Source: Phalacrocorax aristotelis (taxonomy: Eukaryota > Chordata > Aves > Suliformes > Phalacrocoracidae). Taken from it: a stretch of DNA of 64,000 bases. The position numbers and the translations under genes are program-made. Below are positions 46,743 to 57,867 of the stretch, in pieces (positions within the stretch are counted from its first letter, which is position 1; every line of letters begins with the position of its first letter). The stretch is taken from assembly GCF_949628215.1 (NCBI RefSeq), contig NW_027441273.1, positions 25,458 through 89,457 on the forward strand, given 5' to 3'. The notes below the pieces were generated by a model. That model ran no database searches and had not been told where the DNA came from. It was given only the letters and a program-made list of their open reading frames with translations.

Positions 46743-48536
46743 AGATGAGGCTTCCTCGGCACGTAGCCTAGCTCGCTCGTGCCCTACACGCCCGTACCCA
46801 ACTCCGGGTTACGCGTACGGACCCTGCGGTGCACGTTGGTGGCCTGGCCCGCTGCGGACTATGAAGGGGGATCCTTCCTCCCTCACCTGCAGGGACAGGC
46901 TCTCTCTTGCCTGCAGCAGGAAGGCAGCTGGCAGCCAGAGCGCCTTCAGTTTCTTCTGCTTTACCTTTCGTCGGCGTCTCCAGCTTCAGCCGAGGCAGCT
47001 CCTGTCCACAGCCGGGAAGGGCTCTGTGTGTCCCTTTTCGCCCCGGCGCCGCGAGGATGGCAAAGCCGGGCAGAGAGAAGCCACGCAAGCCTGAGACGGC
47101 CACAGTCGACGGCGTCCCCGGGGGAAGGACAGACAACCACGTCCTCAGCACGGTCTCTGGGAGAGGGAAAGAAGAAACAGCGACCGTCATTACCGTCGAC
47201 CGACCCTGACCAAAGCCCCTCCTTGCGCAGGGGCTTCCGGACACAGCGCCCCTTCCCCGCGCTACTGCTACGGGCCCCTGCGCCGAGGGGGAATCCAGTG
47301 CGCTTGAGGGCCGGCTCGCTGCCTTCACGACAGCGCCTGGGGGCGGCCAAGGGCTACGCGGCACGCTGCAGGGGAGGTGCCGGACCTGGGGGCAGGCGCA
47401 CGGGGCAAGGGGGGCCAGGGGAGGCTGAGCGGGAGCTCCGGCGAGCCGGGGAGGCGGCCATCATCTGCGCCCTGGGCAGGGGGAAAAGGTCCTCCTCCTT
47501 CCCCTCTTCCCTTCTGTCAGCTCCCGGGGAACTCACCGCTTCTCGGGGAGCGGCCGCACCTGGAAGCCCCCAGAAATCAACACGAATCCAACCCCAAAAA
47601 TACACCGCGCCTACCGTACGCGGCACGGCCGCCCGGCACCCGAGCGCCGGAAGACCGCGCCTCCCGCCACGCCCCGGCGAACCACGTGACAGGGCCGACA
47701 GCCACTGCGCCAGGACTACACCTCCCGGCACGCTCTGCGCCACAACACGGCCGCCCGGCAACCGCGCGCCACAAGGACTACACCTCCCGGCACGCTCTGC
47801 GCCACAACACGGCCGCCCGGCAGCCGCGCGCCACAAGGACTACACCTCCCGGCATGCTCTGCGCCACAACACGGCCGCACGGCCAGCCGGCAGGCGCACC
47901 ACCACAGCTCCCGGCACGCCGCCAGCCCGCCCTCCCCGCTCTCGGACCCTGCGGGCCACCGTCCCTCCCGCCGATGCACCCGGAAGCCCCACCGAGCCCT
48001 CAGCACAGCCTCGCTCTCCCCACCGCCCGCTCCGACCCGGCGCTGCCCCGCCGCAGCCCTCCTCGGGGCTTCACCCGGGACGCAGCGCTCCACCACCCAG
48101 CCCCCGCTCACCTCCTCCCTCGCTACAGTCGCAGCCCGCTGACGCTCGGCCACAGCTCCGCTCCGCTCCGCCCTCGGCTCACACTGGCCCCCCGGAGCCG
48201 GGCACCACCCCTTTTCCAGGGAGGAGCCGGCACCGTCAGCCCCACCGCCCGCACCTGGGGCTCCTCCATCCAGACCCCGCCCACAGCTGAGGCGCAGCAG
48301 CAACGGGGGGCCCCCTCCCCTCACCCCCACAGTGCACCACCTCCTCCCCTGGGCTCCATCACAGCCCCTTGCCCCACGCAAAGGCAGCGCAAACGCAGCC
48401 CTGAGGGCAAAGGAGAGGGCAGGTGTTTGTGCAGGCGCGCACGTAACAAGTCCCAGGAGCCATTCGTGGATCAGGGTCCCCAACGCTCCCCCCCTGCCCC
48501 AAGGCCACCTCGGCCGCCGTTGCCGCAGCCGCACGG
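46743..48536. promoter_or_regulatory. CpG-rich promoter-like segment of unit B1
   Basis: Array B version. The first ETS site has changed (CACCTGGAAG for CACCCGGAAG). The ZNF143-like repeats and the E-box are kept. A plus-strand open frame of 503 codons (46,779-48,290) crosses the whole segment. Its Pro/Arg/Ser/Ala-rich translation is what CpG-island DNA gives by chance. Confidence 0.65.
47654..47919 (+). promoter_or_regulatory. 62-bp tandem repeat with ZNF143/THAP11-like sites, B1
   Basis: Sites start at 47,715, 47,777, 47,839 and (degenerate) 47,901. The first two read GGCACGC and the third GGCATGC, so array B keeps a CpG where array A has TpG. Confidence 0.74.
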
Positions 48537-49105
48537 AGCTGGTGTTGGCTGGGATAGTGCTCATTTTCTCCACAGTAGCTAGGAAGGGATACGTTTTGGA
48601 TTTATGCTCAAAACACCGTTAATAATGTAGAGATGTTTTGGTTCTTGCTGAGCACTGCTTCCACAGTCAGGGCCTCTTCTGGTTCTCTCAGTGCCCCACC
48701 AGCAAGTAGGCTGGGAGAGGACACAGCTGGGAAAGCTTTCCCAGCTAACTGACCAAAGGGATATTCCATACCATTTGACATCATGCTCAGCACACGCAGC
48801 TGGGGGAAGAAGGGGGAGTCCTTGGGGGGCGGGGGCTACGGCATTTCTCTCCCTAAGTAACCGTTACACATGACAGAGCCCTGCTTTCCCAGAGGTGGCT
48901 CAACACCTGCCCGCCGAAAAGGAGGAGTGAATAATTCCTTGCTTTGCTTCCACGCACAGCTTTTGCTTTACCTATTAAACAGTCTTGATCTCAACCCATG
49001 ATTTTTCTCACTCTTACCCTTCCAGCTCTCTCCCCCAGCCCACTGAGGGTGGAGTGAGCAAGCAGCTCCCTGGTGCAGAGTTGCCAGCTGGGGCTAAGCA
49101 CGGCA
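48537..49105 (+). mobile_element. Solo avian-type LTR in unit B1
   Basis: Array B version: the G-run after AGTCCTTGGGG is shorter (the stretch GGCGGGGGC replaces the longer run of array A), CAGAGGTGGCTC replaces CAGAAACAGCTC, and one C is missing near the 3' end (CTAAGCACGG). Otherwise full length. Confidence 0.74.
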
Positions 49106-49199
49106 CGCGCTTGTCCTGGTTTGGCAGGGAACGGACCGTCCGTCGCCTGGCTCCTGGGGCGACGGGCTGCTGGGCAGAGGGGGAGGCCACCAAAGGTGA

Positions 49200-50819
49200 G
49201 GAGCAAGGCACAGGACAGTAGGAAGAGAGAAGAGAAGAGCGGCATCCGGCTGGACGGGGCGGGGGGGACGTGTGTGCGTGTAGTGAGAAGGCACGAGGCA
49301 GGGAACAGGACGGCCAGGGAAGGACAGGGAGCCTGACGAGCTGGAGATAAAAGCAGCAGAGAGAGGGGAAGAGAGGCAGCAGAAAGAGGGAAGAGCAGGA
49401 CACAGACCAACAAAGAAGGAAGAGGAGCAGGCTGGAGACACACAAAGAACCTGGGGCAGGCAGCACGACAGCGAGGGAGGAAAGAAGAATAGGGGCAGGA
49501 AGCTGGACCGAGCGCGATGGAGACAGACAAGATAAGCGACAAGAACAGGGCAGAAAGGGAAGAATGAAGCCACGGGGACAGGGAGCCGAGACAGCCAACG
49601 ACGGAGGGAAGGGGCCGGGGAGGGAACACCACAAAACAAACCACGGGGCTACGTGGTACAGAGCACGAGAAGGCAGAGAATTAAGAATTAGGGACAGGGA
49701 GCCAGAAAAACAACAACAAAACAACACCCAAAACAAAGGGAGATGGGGAGCAAAAGGAATCGCAATGCGTACAGAAAGAAGAGAGAAACAATTCTAAAAC
49801 AGGGTCACGGGGAAGCCAGAGACAGCAAGATGGAGAAAGGACAAAAGCTACAGGCTACAGGGCAGAGAGGGAAGAATTAATGGATAGACACAGAGAGCTG
49901 GGCAGAAAGAGGTGGAGAAAGGCTGACGATCACACGGCCGACAGGGAAGAGAGAAGAGAGGGAGGAATTTTAAAAACAGGGGCAAGAAGCCAGAGAGAGG
50001 GAGAGAGAGGCAACACTAAAATGGGGACAAGCCACAGGGCGGCGAGGAGGGAACCGATGAATAAGAACAGGAGACCAAAGAGAACACAACGTAGAATGGA
50101 AAAAAGGAACAGCGGCCCAACAGGGAAGGAGGAATTAAAGATCAGGCACTGGGAGGCAGACAGAGACAAACGAAGAAACAAGTGAAAAAAAACAAAAACA
50201 AAACCAAAAACACAACAACAGCAATGGGCTACAAAGACAGAGAGAGAGGGAAGAAATAAAACTTAGCAGCAAGGAGCTGGACAGAGAGAGATGAGGACAA
50301 ACAAATAGCACGGGTCTACGTGACAGAGAACGTGGAATTAGAACACAGAGAGAGGGAGCCGGACAGAGAGAGAGGCCGAGAGAAAAATCTAGATGGGCTA
50401 CAACGGGCAGAGGCAGGAATTAAAACCTAGGGACAGGGAGCTGGACAGAGAGAGACGGAGGTCACAGGGAACAGCGGCGGGTGCAGGAAGAACAGGAATT
50501 CATGAATAGGGAAAGGGAGCTGGACAGAGAAGAACTCAGAAAGGCAAGAACAGTAGCAGGGTACAGAGCAGACGAATTAAAAAGCGCGGCGGGAGCGTTG
50601 AGGCAGACAGAGAGAGAATAAGAAAAAAGTCACGGGCTACGTGGCAAAGCAGGAGGAATTCAGAAACGGGGATGGCAACCAAGGGAGAGTGAGCTGGTGA
50701 AGGATCACGGGCATTCAAAGTGAGGGACGCGGAGCTGGGAAAAGCGAGGCAGAGAAAAACGGAATCACAGAGAGAATCAAACAAAGCCAAAAAAGAAGAA
50801 ACTGAACAACAGGAACAGG
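49200..50819. repeat. Purine-rich minisatellite, unit B1
   Basis: Array B version of the block. It is interrupted only by the solo proviral LTR and resumes at 51,348-51,665. The left edge of array B (46,343-46,555) is also this repeat. Confidence 0.85.
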
Positions 50820-51347
50820 TGTAACCAAAGCGATGAAATCAGCCAACCAGAGACGGTGTTCCATTACGGGAACACGGAGCGTACGAATCAGTGTATCCGT
50901 CGATCTGCATTTTAGTCACTAGGCGATCGTTAATGTCAGCAGAACAACAGACAACGTGCTTCTGTCAGAAAAGGATGACAAAACGCGGTTTCGTGGAGCG
51001 GACTGAGAAAACTAGCCAAGACCGCCAAGATTAAGAGCCAAGAAGGCAAAAGGCAATTCTGGCAGGGGGAGATCGCGACCACCGACTCACGGACCACCAC
51101 CGAGCCTGCGCAGTAATTTACATACGGAACGAGCAAGTTTGTACCGATCAGTACACAGGACAATAATGACTATGTATGAATACCTAAAATTTTGATCTAC
51201 AAATTGTACGGGAAAGGTGTGTGAGGTACGCACGCCAGGAGGAGCGATCCCCCGTGCGTCTGGCGCCGTGAATAAACAACGCCTGCTCTTTAATACTAAA
51301 TTGGCGTTGAGGAGTCGTTTCCGATTTTACCGCGTTTTTCGGTAACA
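50820..51347 (+). mobile_element. Chimeric solo LTR of the provirus, unit B1
   Basis: 528 bp between CAGG (50,816-50,819) and CAGG (51,348-51,351), the same site as the full proviruses. Up to C51,184 it carries 5'-LTR-specific bases (ACCGCCAAGATTAAGAGCC, GACTATG, TACCTAAAA). From C51,280 on it carries 3'-LTR-specific bases (AACAACGCC, TAAATTGGCGTTGAGG). It best matches the two LTRs of the B2 provirus. This is the product expected of LTR-LTR homologous recombination deleting the interior. Confidence 0.92.
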
Positions 51348-51857
51348 CAGGGAGTCAGACCAAGAGGGCCAGAGAAAGACAAAATACCGACAGGCTACAG
51401 GACAGAGCAGGACGAATAAAAAAATAAAAACGGAGCCAGAGCCAGGCAGAGAGAGGCGGAGAAAGAACAAGTAGCCACAGGCTACAGGACAGAGAGAGGG
51501 AGGACTGAAAAGACGGGGAGGCAGGGAGCCACTCAGAGCGAGATGGAGAAAGAAGGTGCGGGGGGGGGGGGGGGGGGGGCTGCATAAAAAAAAAAAAAAC
51601 GAAACGAAAAAATTTTGCAGCAGGTAAGGAAAGAGAGGGGGCCAGGGGAGAGACAGGGAGGGCCCAGGACGCACAAGAGAGGCAACGGGGCCCCAGTGGC
51701 CCAGGACTCACCGCGACTCTCGCTCTCAGCGCTGCTGGCACAATTTAGCCGTTCAGATGCTTCTTTCCCCTCCTCTCCTCCCTGCCTCTTCTGCAGCTCC
51801 AGACTCTAGGCCGACCTCCACCTAAAGAGGATACGTGGGTGTCTTACCGCTCTTACG

Positions 51858-53652
51858 AGATGAGGCTTCCTAGGCACGTAGCCTAGCTCGCTCGTGCCCT
51901 ACACGCCCGTACCCAACTCCGGGTTACGCGTACGGACCCTGCGGTGCACGTTGGTGGCCTGTCCCGCTGCGGACTATGAAGGGGGATCCTTCCTCCCTCA
52001 CCTGCAGGGACAGGCTCTCTCTTGCCTGCAGCAGGAAGGCAGCTGGCAGCCAGAGCGCCTTCAGTTTCTTCTGCTTTACCTTTCGTCGGCGTCTCCAGCT
52101 TCAGCCGAGGCAGCTCCTGTCCACAGCCGGGAAGGGCTCTGTGTGTCCCTTTTCGCCCCGGCGCCGCGAGGATGGCAAAGCCGGGCAGAGAGAAGCCACG
52201 CAAGCCTGAGACGGCCGCAGTCGACGGCGTCCCCGGGAGAAGGACAGACAACCACGTCCTCAGCACGGTCTCTGGGAGAGGGAAAGAAGAAACAGCGACC
52301 GTCATTACCGTCGATCGACCCTGACCAAAGCCCCTCCTTGCGCAGGGGCTTCCGGACACAGCGCCCCTTCCCCGCGCTACTGCTACGGGCCCCTGCGCCG
52401 AGGGGGAATCCAGTGCGCTTGAGGGCCGGCTCGCTGCCTTCACGACAGCGCCTGGGGGCGGCCAAGGGCTACGCGGCACGCTGCAGGGGAGGTGCCGGAC
52501 CTGGGGGCAGGCGCACGGGGCAAGGGGGGCCAGGGGAGGCTGAGCGGGAGCTCCGGCGAGCCGGGGAGGCGGCCATCATCTGCGCCCTGGGCAGGGGGAA
52601 AAGGTCCTCCTCCTTCCCCTCTTCCCTTCTGTCAGCTCCCGGGGAACTCACCGCTTCTCGGGGAGCGGCCGCACCTGGAAGCCCCCAGAAATCAACACGA
52701 ATCCAACCCCAAAAATACACCGCGCCTACCGTACGCGGCACGGCCGCCCGGCACCCGAGCGCCGGAAGACCGCGCCTCCCGCCACGCCCCGGCGAACCAC
52801 GTGACAGGGCCGACAGCCACTGCGCCAGGACTACACCTCCCGGCACGCTCTGCGCCACAACACGGCCGCCCGGCAACCGCGCGCCACAAGGACTACACCT
52901 CCCGGCACGCTCTGCGCCACAACACGGCCGCCCGGCAGCCGCGCGCCACAAGGACTACACCTCCCGGCATGCTCTGCGCCACAACACGGCCGCACGGCCA
53001 GCCGGCAGGCGCACCACCACAGCTCCCGGCACGCCGCCAGCCCGCCCTCCCCGCTCTCGGACCCTGCGGGCCACCGTCCCTCCCGCCGATGCACCCGGAA
53101 GCCCCACCGAGCCCTCAGCACAGCCTCGCTCTCCCCACCGCCCGCTCCGACCCGGCGCTGCCCCGCCGCAGCCCTCCTCGGGGCTTCACCCGGGACGCAG
53201 CGCTCCACCACCCAGCCCCCGCTCACCTCCTCCCTCGCTACAGTCGCAGCCCGCTGACGCTCGGCCACAGCTCCGCTCCGCTCCGCCCTCGGCTCACGCT
53301 GGCCCCCCCGGAGCCGGGCACCACCCCTTTTCCAGGGAGGAGCCGGCACCGTCAGCCCCACCGCCCGCACCTGGGGCTCCTCCATCCAGACCCCGCCCAC
53401 AGCTGAGGCGCAGCAGCAACGGGGGGCCCCCTCCCCTCACCCCCACAGTGCACCACCTCCTCCCCTGGGCTCCATCACAGCCCCTTGCCCCACGCAAAGG
53501 CAGCGCAAACGCAGCCCTGAGGGCAAAGGAGAGGGCAGGTGTTTGTGCAGGCGTGCACGTAACAAGTCCCAGGAGCCATTCGTGGATCAGGGTCCCCAAC
53601 GCTCCCCCCCTGCCCCAAGGCCACCTCGGCCGCCGTTGCCGCAGCCGCACGG
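51858..53652. promoter_or_regulatory. CpG-rich promoter-like segment of unit B2
   Basis: Nearly identical to the B1 copy. One extra C near 53,307 lengthens the plus-strand open frame to 614 codons (51,894-53,738). That frame runs into the avian LTR, which argues against it being a real gene. Confidence 0.65.
52769..53034 (+). promoter_or_regulatory. 62-bp tandem repeat with ZNF143/THAP11-like sites, B2
   Basis: Sites start at 52,830, 52,892, 52,954 and (degenerate) 53,016, with the same base pattern as B1. Confidence 0.74.
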
Positions 53653-54223
53653 AGCTGGTGTTGGCTGGGATAGTGCTCATTTTCTCCACAGTAGCTAGGA
53701 AGGGATACGTTTTGGATTTATGCTCAAAACACCGTTAATAATGTAGAGATGTTTTGGTTCTTGCTGAGCACTGCTTCCACAGTCAGGGCCTCTTCTGGTT
53801 CTCTCAGTGCCCCACCAGCAAGTAGGCTGGGAGAGGACACAGCTGGGAAAGCTTTCCCAGCTAACTGACCAAAGGGATATTCCATACCATTTGACATCAT
53901 GCTCAGCACACGCAGCTGGGGGAAGAAGGGGGAGTCCTTGGGGGGCGGGGGCTACGGCATTTCTCTCCCTAAGTAACCGTTACACATGACAGAGCCCTGC
54001 TTTCCCAGAGGTGGCTCAACACCTGCCCGCCGAAAAGGAGGAGTGAATTAATTCCTTGCTTTGCTTCCACGCACAGCTTTTGCTTTACCTATTAAACAGT
54101 CTTGATCTCAACCCATGATTTTTCTCACTCTTACCCTTCCAGCTCTCTCCCCCAGCCCACTGAGGGTGGAGTGAGCAAGCAGCTCCCTGGTGCAGAGTTG
54201 CCAGCTGGGGCTAAGCCACGGCA
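53653..54223 (+). mobile_element. Solo avian-type LTR in unit B2
   Basis: Shares the array B variants with B1 but keeps the 3' end CTAAGCCACGGCA. Confidence 0.74.
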
Positions 54224-54316
54224 CGCGCTTGTCCTGGTTTGGCAGGGAACGGACCGTCCGTCGCCTGGCTCCTGGGGCGACGGGCTGCTGGGCAGAGGGG
54301 GAGGCCACCAAAGGTG

Positions 54317-55938
54317 AGGAGCAAGGCACAGGACAGTAGGAAGAGAGAAGAGAAGAGCGGCATCCGGCTGGACGGGGCGGGGGGGACGTGTGTGCGTGTA
54401 GTGAGAAGGCACGAGGCAGGGAACAGGACGGCCAGAGAAGGACAGGGAGCCTGACGGAGCTGGAGATAAAAGCAGCAGAGAGAGGGGAAGAGAGGCAGCA
54501 GAAAGAGGGAAGAGCAGGACACAGACCAACAAAGAAGGAAGAGGAGCAGGCTGGAGACACACAAAGAACCTGGGGCAGGCAGCACGACAGCGAGGGAGGA
54601 AAGAAGAATAGGGGCAGGAAGCTGGACCGAGCGCGATGGAGACAGACAAGATAAGCGACAAGAACAGGGCAGAAAGGGAAGAATGAAGCCACGGGGACAG
54701 GGAGCCGAGACAGCCAACGACGGAGGGAAGGGGCCGGGGAGGGAACACCACAAAACAAACCACGGGGCTACGTGGTACAGAGCACGAGAAGGCAGAGAAT
54801 TAAGAATTAGGGACAGGGAGCCAGAAAAACAACAACAAAACAACACCCAAAACAAAGGGAGATGGGGAGCAAAAGGAATCGCAATGCGTACAGAAAGAAG
54901 AGAGAAACAATTCTAAAACAGGGTCACGGGGAAGCCAGAGACAGCAAGATGGAGAAAGGACAAAAGCTACAGGCTACAGGGCAGAGAGGGAAGAATTAAT
55001 GGATAGACACAGAGAGCTGGGCAGAAAGAGGTGGAGAAAGGCTGACGATCACACGGCCGACAGGGAAGAGAGAAGAGAGGGAGGAATTTTAAAAACAGGG
55101 GCAAGAAGCCAGAGAGAGGGAGAGAGAGGCAACACTAAAATGGGGACAAGCCACAGGGCGGCGAGGAGGGAACCGATGAATAAGAACAGGAGACCAAAGA
55201 GAACACAACGTAGAATGGAAAAAAGGAACAGCGGCCCAACAGGGAAGGAGGAATTAAAGATCAGGCACTGGGAGGCAGACAGAGACAAACGAAGAAACAA
55301 GTGAAAAAAAACAAAAACAAAACCAAAAACACAACAGCAGCAATGGGCTACAAAGACAGAGAGAGAGGGAAGAAATAAAACTTAGCAGCAAGGAGCTGGA
55401 CAGAGAGAGATGAGGACAAACAAATAGCACGGGTCTACGTGACAGAGAACGTGGAATTAGAACACAGAGAGAGGGAGCCGGACAGAGAGAGAGGCCGAGA
55501 GAAAAATCTAGATGGGCTACAACGGGCAGAGGCAGGAATTAAAACCTAGGGACAGGGAGCTGGACAGAGAGAGACGGAGGTCACAGGGAACAGCGGCGGG
55601 TGCAGGAAGAACAGGAATTCATGAATAGGGAAAGGGAGCTGGACAGAGAAGAACTCAGAAAGGCAAGAACAGTAGCAGGGTACAGAGCAGACGAATTAAA
55701 AAGCGCGGCGGGAGCGTTGAGGCAGACAGAGAGAGAATAAGAAAAAAGTCACGGGCTACGTGGCAAAGCAGGAGGAATTCAGAAACGGGGATGGCAACCA
55801 AGGGAGAGTGAGCTGGTGAAGGATCACGGGCATTCAAAGTGAGGGACGCGGAGCTGGGAAAAGCGAGGCAGAGAAAAACGGAATCACAGAGAGAATCAAA
55901 CAAAGCCAAAAAAGAAGAAACTGAACAACAGGAACAGG
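54317..55938. repeat. Purine-rich minisatellite, unit B2
   Basis: Almost identical to the B1 block. It resumes at 61,510-61,800 after the provirus. Confidence 0.85.
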
Positions 55939-56466
55939 TGTAACCAAAGCGATGAAATCAACCAACCAGAGACGGTGTTCCATTACGGGAACACGGAGCG
56001 TACGAATCAGTGTATCCGTCGATCTGCATTTTAGTCACTAGGCGATCGTTAATGTCAGCAGAACAACAGACAACGTGCTTCTGTCAGAAAAGGATGACAA
56101 AACGCGGTTTCGTGGAGCGGACTGAGAAAACTAGCCAAGACCGCCAAGATTAAGAGCCAAGAAGGCAAAAGGCAATTCTGGCAGGGGGAGATCGCGACCA
56201 CCGACTCACGGACCACCACCGAGCCTGCGCAGTAATTTACATACGGAACGAGCAAGTTTGTACCGATCAGTACACAGGACAATAATGACTATGTATGAAT
56301 ACCTAAAATTTTGATCTACAAATTGTACGGGAAAGGTGTGTGAGGTACGCACGCCAGGAGGAGCGATCCCCCGTGCGTCTGGCGCCGTGAATAAACAATG
56401 CCTGCTCTTTAATACTAGATTTGTGTTGAATAGATATTTCTGATTTTACCGCGTTTTTCGGTAACA
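55939..56466 (+). repeat. 5' LTR of B2 provirus
   Basis: 528 bp. Array B variants: CAGTGTATCCG, AATGTCAGCAG, CAGTACACAGG and the poly(A) context AATAAACAATGCC. U5 is 5'-type (TAGATTTGTGTTG). Confidence 0.9.
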
Positions 56467-56968
56467 GTTTTGGCACCCCAGATGGGACCCTGCTTTTGAA
56501 TCTCGACGGATCCGCGGGACCGTGGGACCTGCAGCCAGCCCCAAGGAATTCTCGGGGAGAGCTTCCGATCCCCAGGCCAGAGAATTCTGAGCAAGATCCC
56601 TTGGACTGAAGTAAACAAGGCATTCTTTTAAGAAGAAACTTAGGTAGAATAATACGTGGGGTTAGCTTCCCACATAGGATAGGATAGTGGGTTTGAGTCC
56701 CACGGGCCTGCCCGTAAGGCGCGGCGAAAGCCACGCAGGGTTGGGGCCAAGAGGTACCTCGGTTGGTAAGTCTCTGCTAGGCGAAAGCCTGTGGAGCGGG
56801 ACCCGAGGGTAGGGGGGTCTTCAACAGGGGGTTGAAGTCTCCAGGGATATCTAGCAGGGCGCTACAGATCCCAGTGGCGGATTTCCAGTGAGACCTCTAA
56901 CGGGGGTTGGAGTCCCTCTGACTACTATTTGCGATAGCGCACAATCACAACTACTAGTTGACTGGGAG

Positions 56969-57867
56969 ATGGGAGCATTTCTGAGTAAGAAACCTATCCC
57001 ACAGAGAACACCTTTGGGATGTATTTTGAAGCACTGGAAAGACATCGGGGGTGATGACCTACTAACTCGGAAACCATTAATTGAATATTGCAATCATTGG
57101 TGGCCAACGTATCAATTGGAAGGTGGGCACAAATGGCCAGAACATGAGACATTGCAATATCGTACCATCTTGCAATTAATGTTGTTTTGTAAAAAGGGAA
57201 GGCAAATGGGAAGAAGTGGCATATGTTGATTTGTTCTTTACACTGTGGAATCATCCAGCGTGGCAGAAACAGCGTGAGATACGTCCACAGGATTCTACGG
57301 CAATGTTTTTGGAGAGAGGAAAATGTGGTGAGAACTTGAAGTGTTGCTCTACTTGTGATACTGGATACTTCACTTGATGGAACTGACAAGAAAATAGTAT
57401 TGAATACAGCCAGAAGGCAGGTGCAGGGAGCACATGCTAACAGGAATTTACAGAGAACAATTAATAAGAATTTTCCATCTACAAATCCCGAGTGGGACCC
57501 TAATCAGCCAGGACCCAGGGGAATGTTGACTAGATGTCAGAGAGAGATTTTATTTGGAGTAAGACATGCAATGCCAAAAGCAATAAATGGGTCAAAATTT
57601 ATGAAGCGAGACAAGAATTAAAGGAGTCCCCTTCAGCCTTTATGGAAAGACTGAAGGTGACTGCCAGAAAATATACTCATTTGAACGCAGAAAAACCAGA
57701 AAAAGCAATTCAGTTGGTCTCTATATTCATAAGACAATCAGCCCCAGATAGTGGGGGGGGGGGGGGGGAGAAGAAACCTTCAGAAGCTAGAAGAACCTGA
57801 ATCCAGAGATCTGGGTAAAATGCTTGAAGTAGCTTGGCATGAAGGAGACCAGGGGAATCAACCCTAG
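56969..57867 (+). pseudogene. gag: gag remnant, B2 provirus
   Basis: Same remnant as in A1, with a 16-G run (57,753-57,768) adding seven bases and a further frame change near the capsid C-terminus. Confidence 0.84.

Larger units (their letters stand above)
46343..51433. repeat. Macrosatellite unit B1 (5.1 kb, provirus reduced to solo LTR)
   Basis: Collinear with A1 and A2 but lacks the proviral interior; only a 528-bp solo LTR (50,820-51,347) remains at the insertion site. The shift to the next unit in the CpG segment is 5,115 bp. B1 shares diagnostic bases with B2 rather than with array A, for example CCAGGACTAC instead of CCTGGACTAC before the first 62-bp repeat, and GGCACGC in the first two repeats. 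Confidence 0.93.

Noticed and set aside
51894-53738. 614-codon open frame (and the 503-codon one at 46,779-48,290)
   Set aside because: Pro/Arg/Ser/Ala-rich translation of a CpG island. It differs in length between units because of one-base indels, is broken in array A, and runs into an LTR. No domain recognised.
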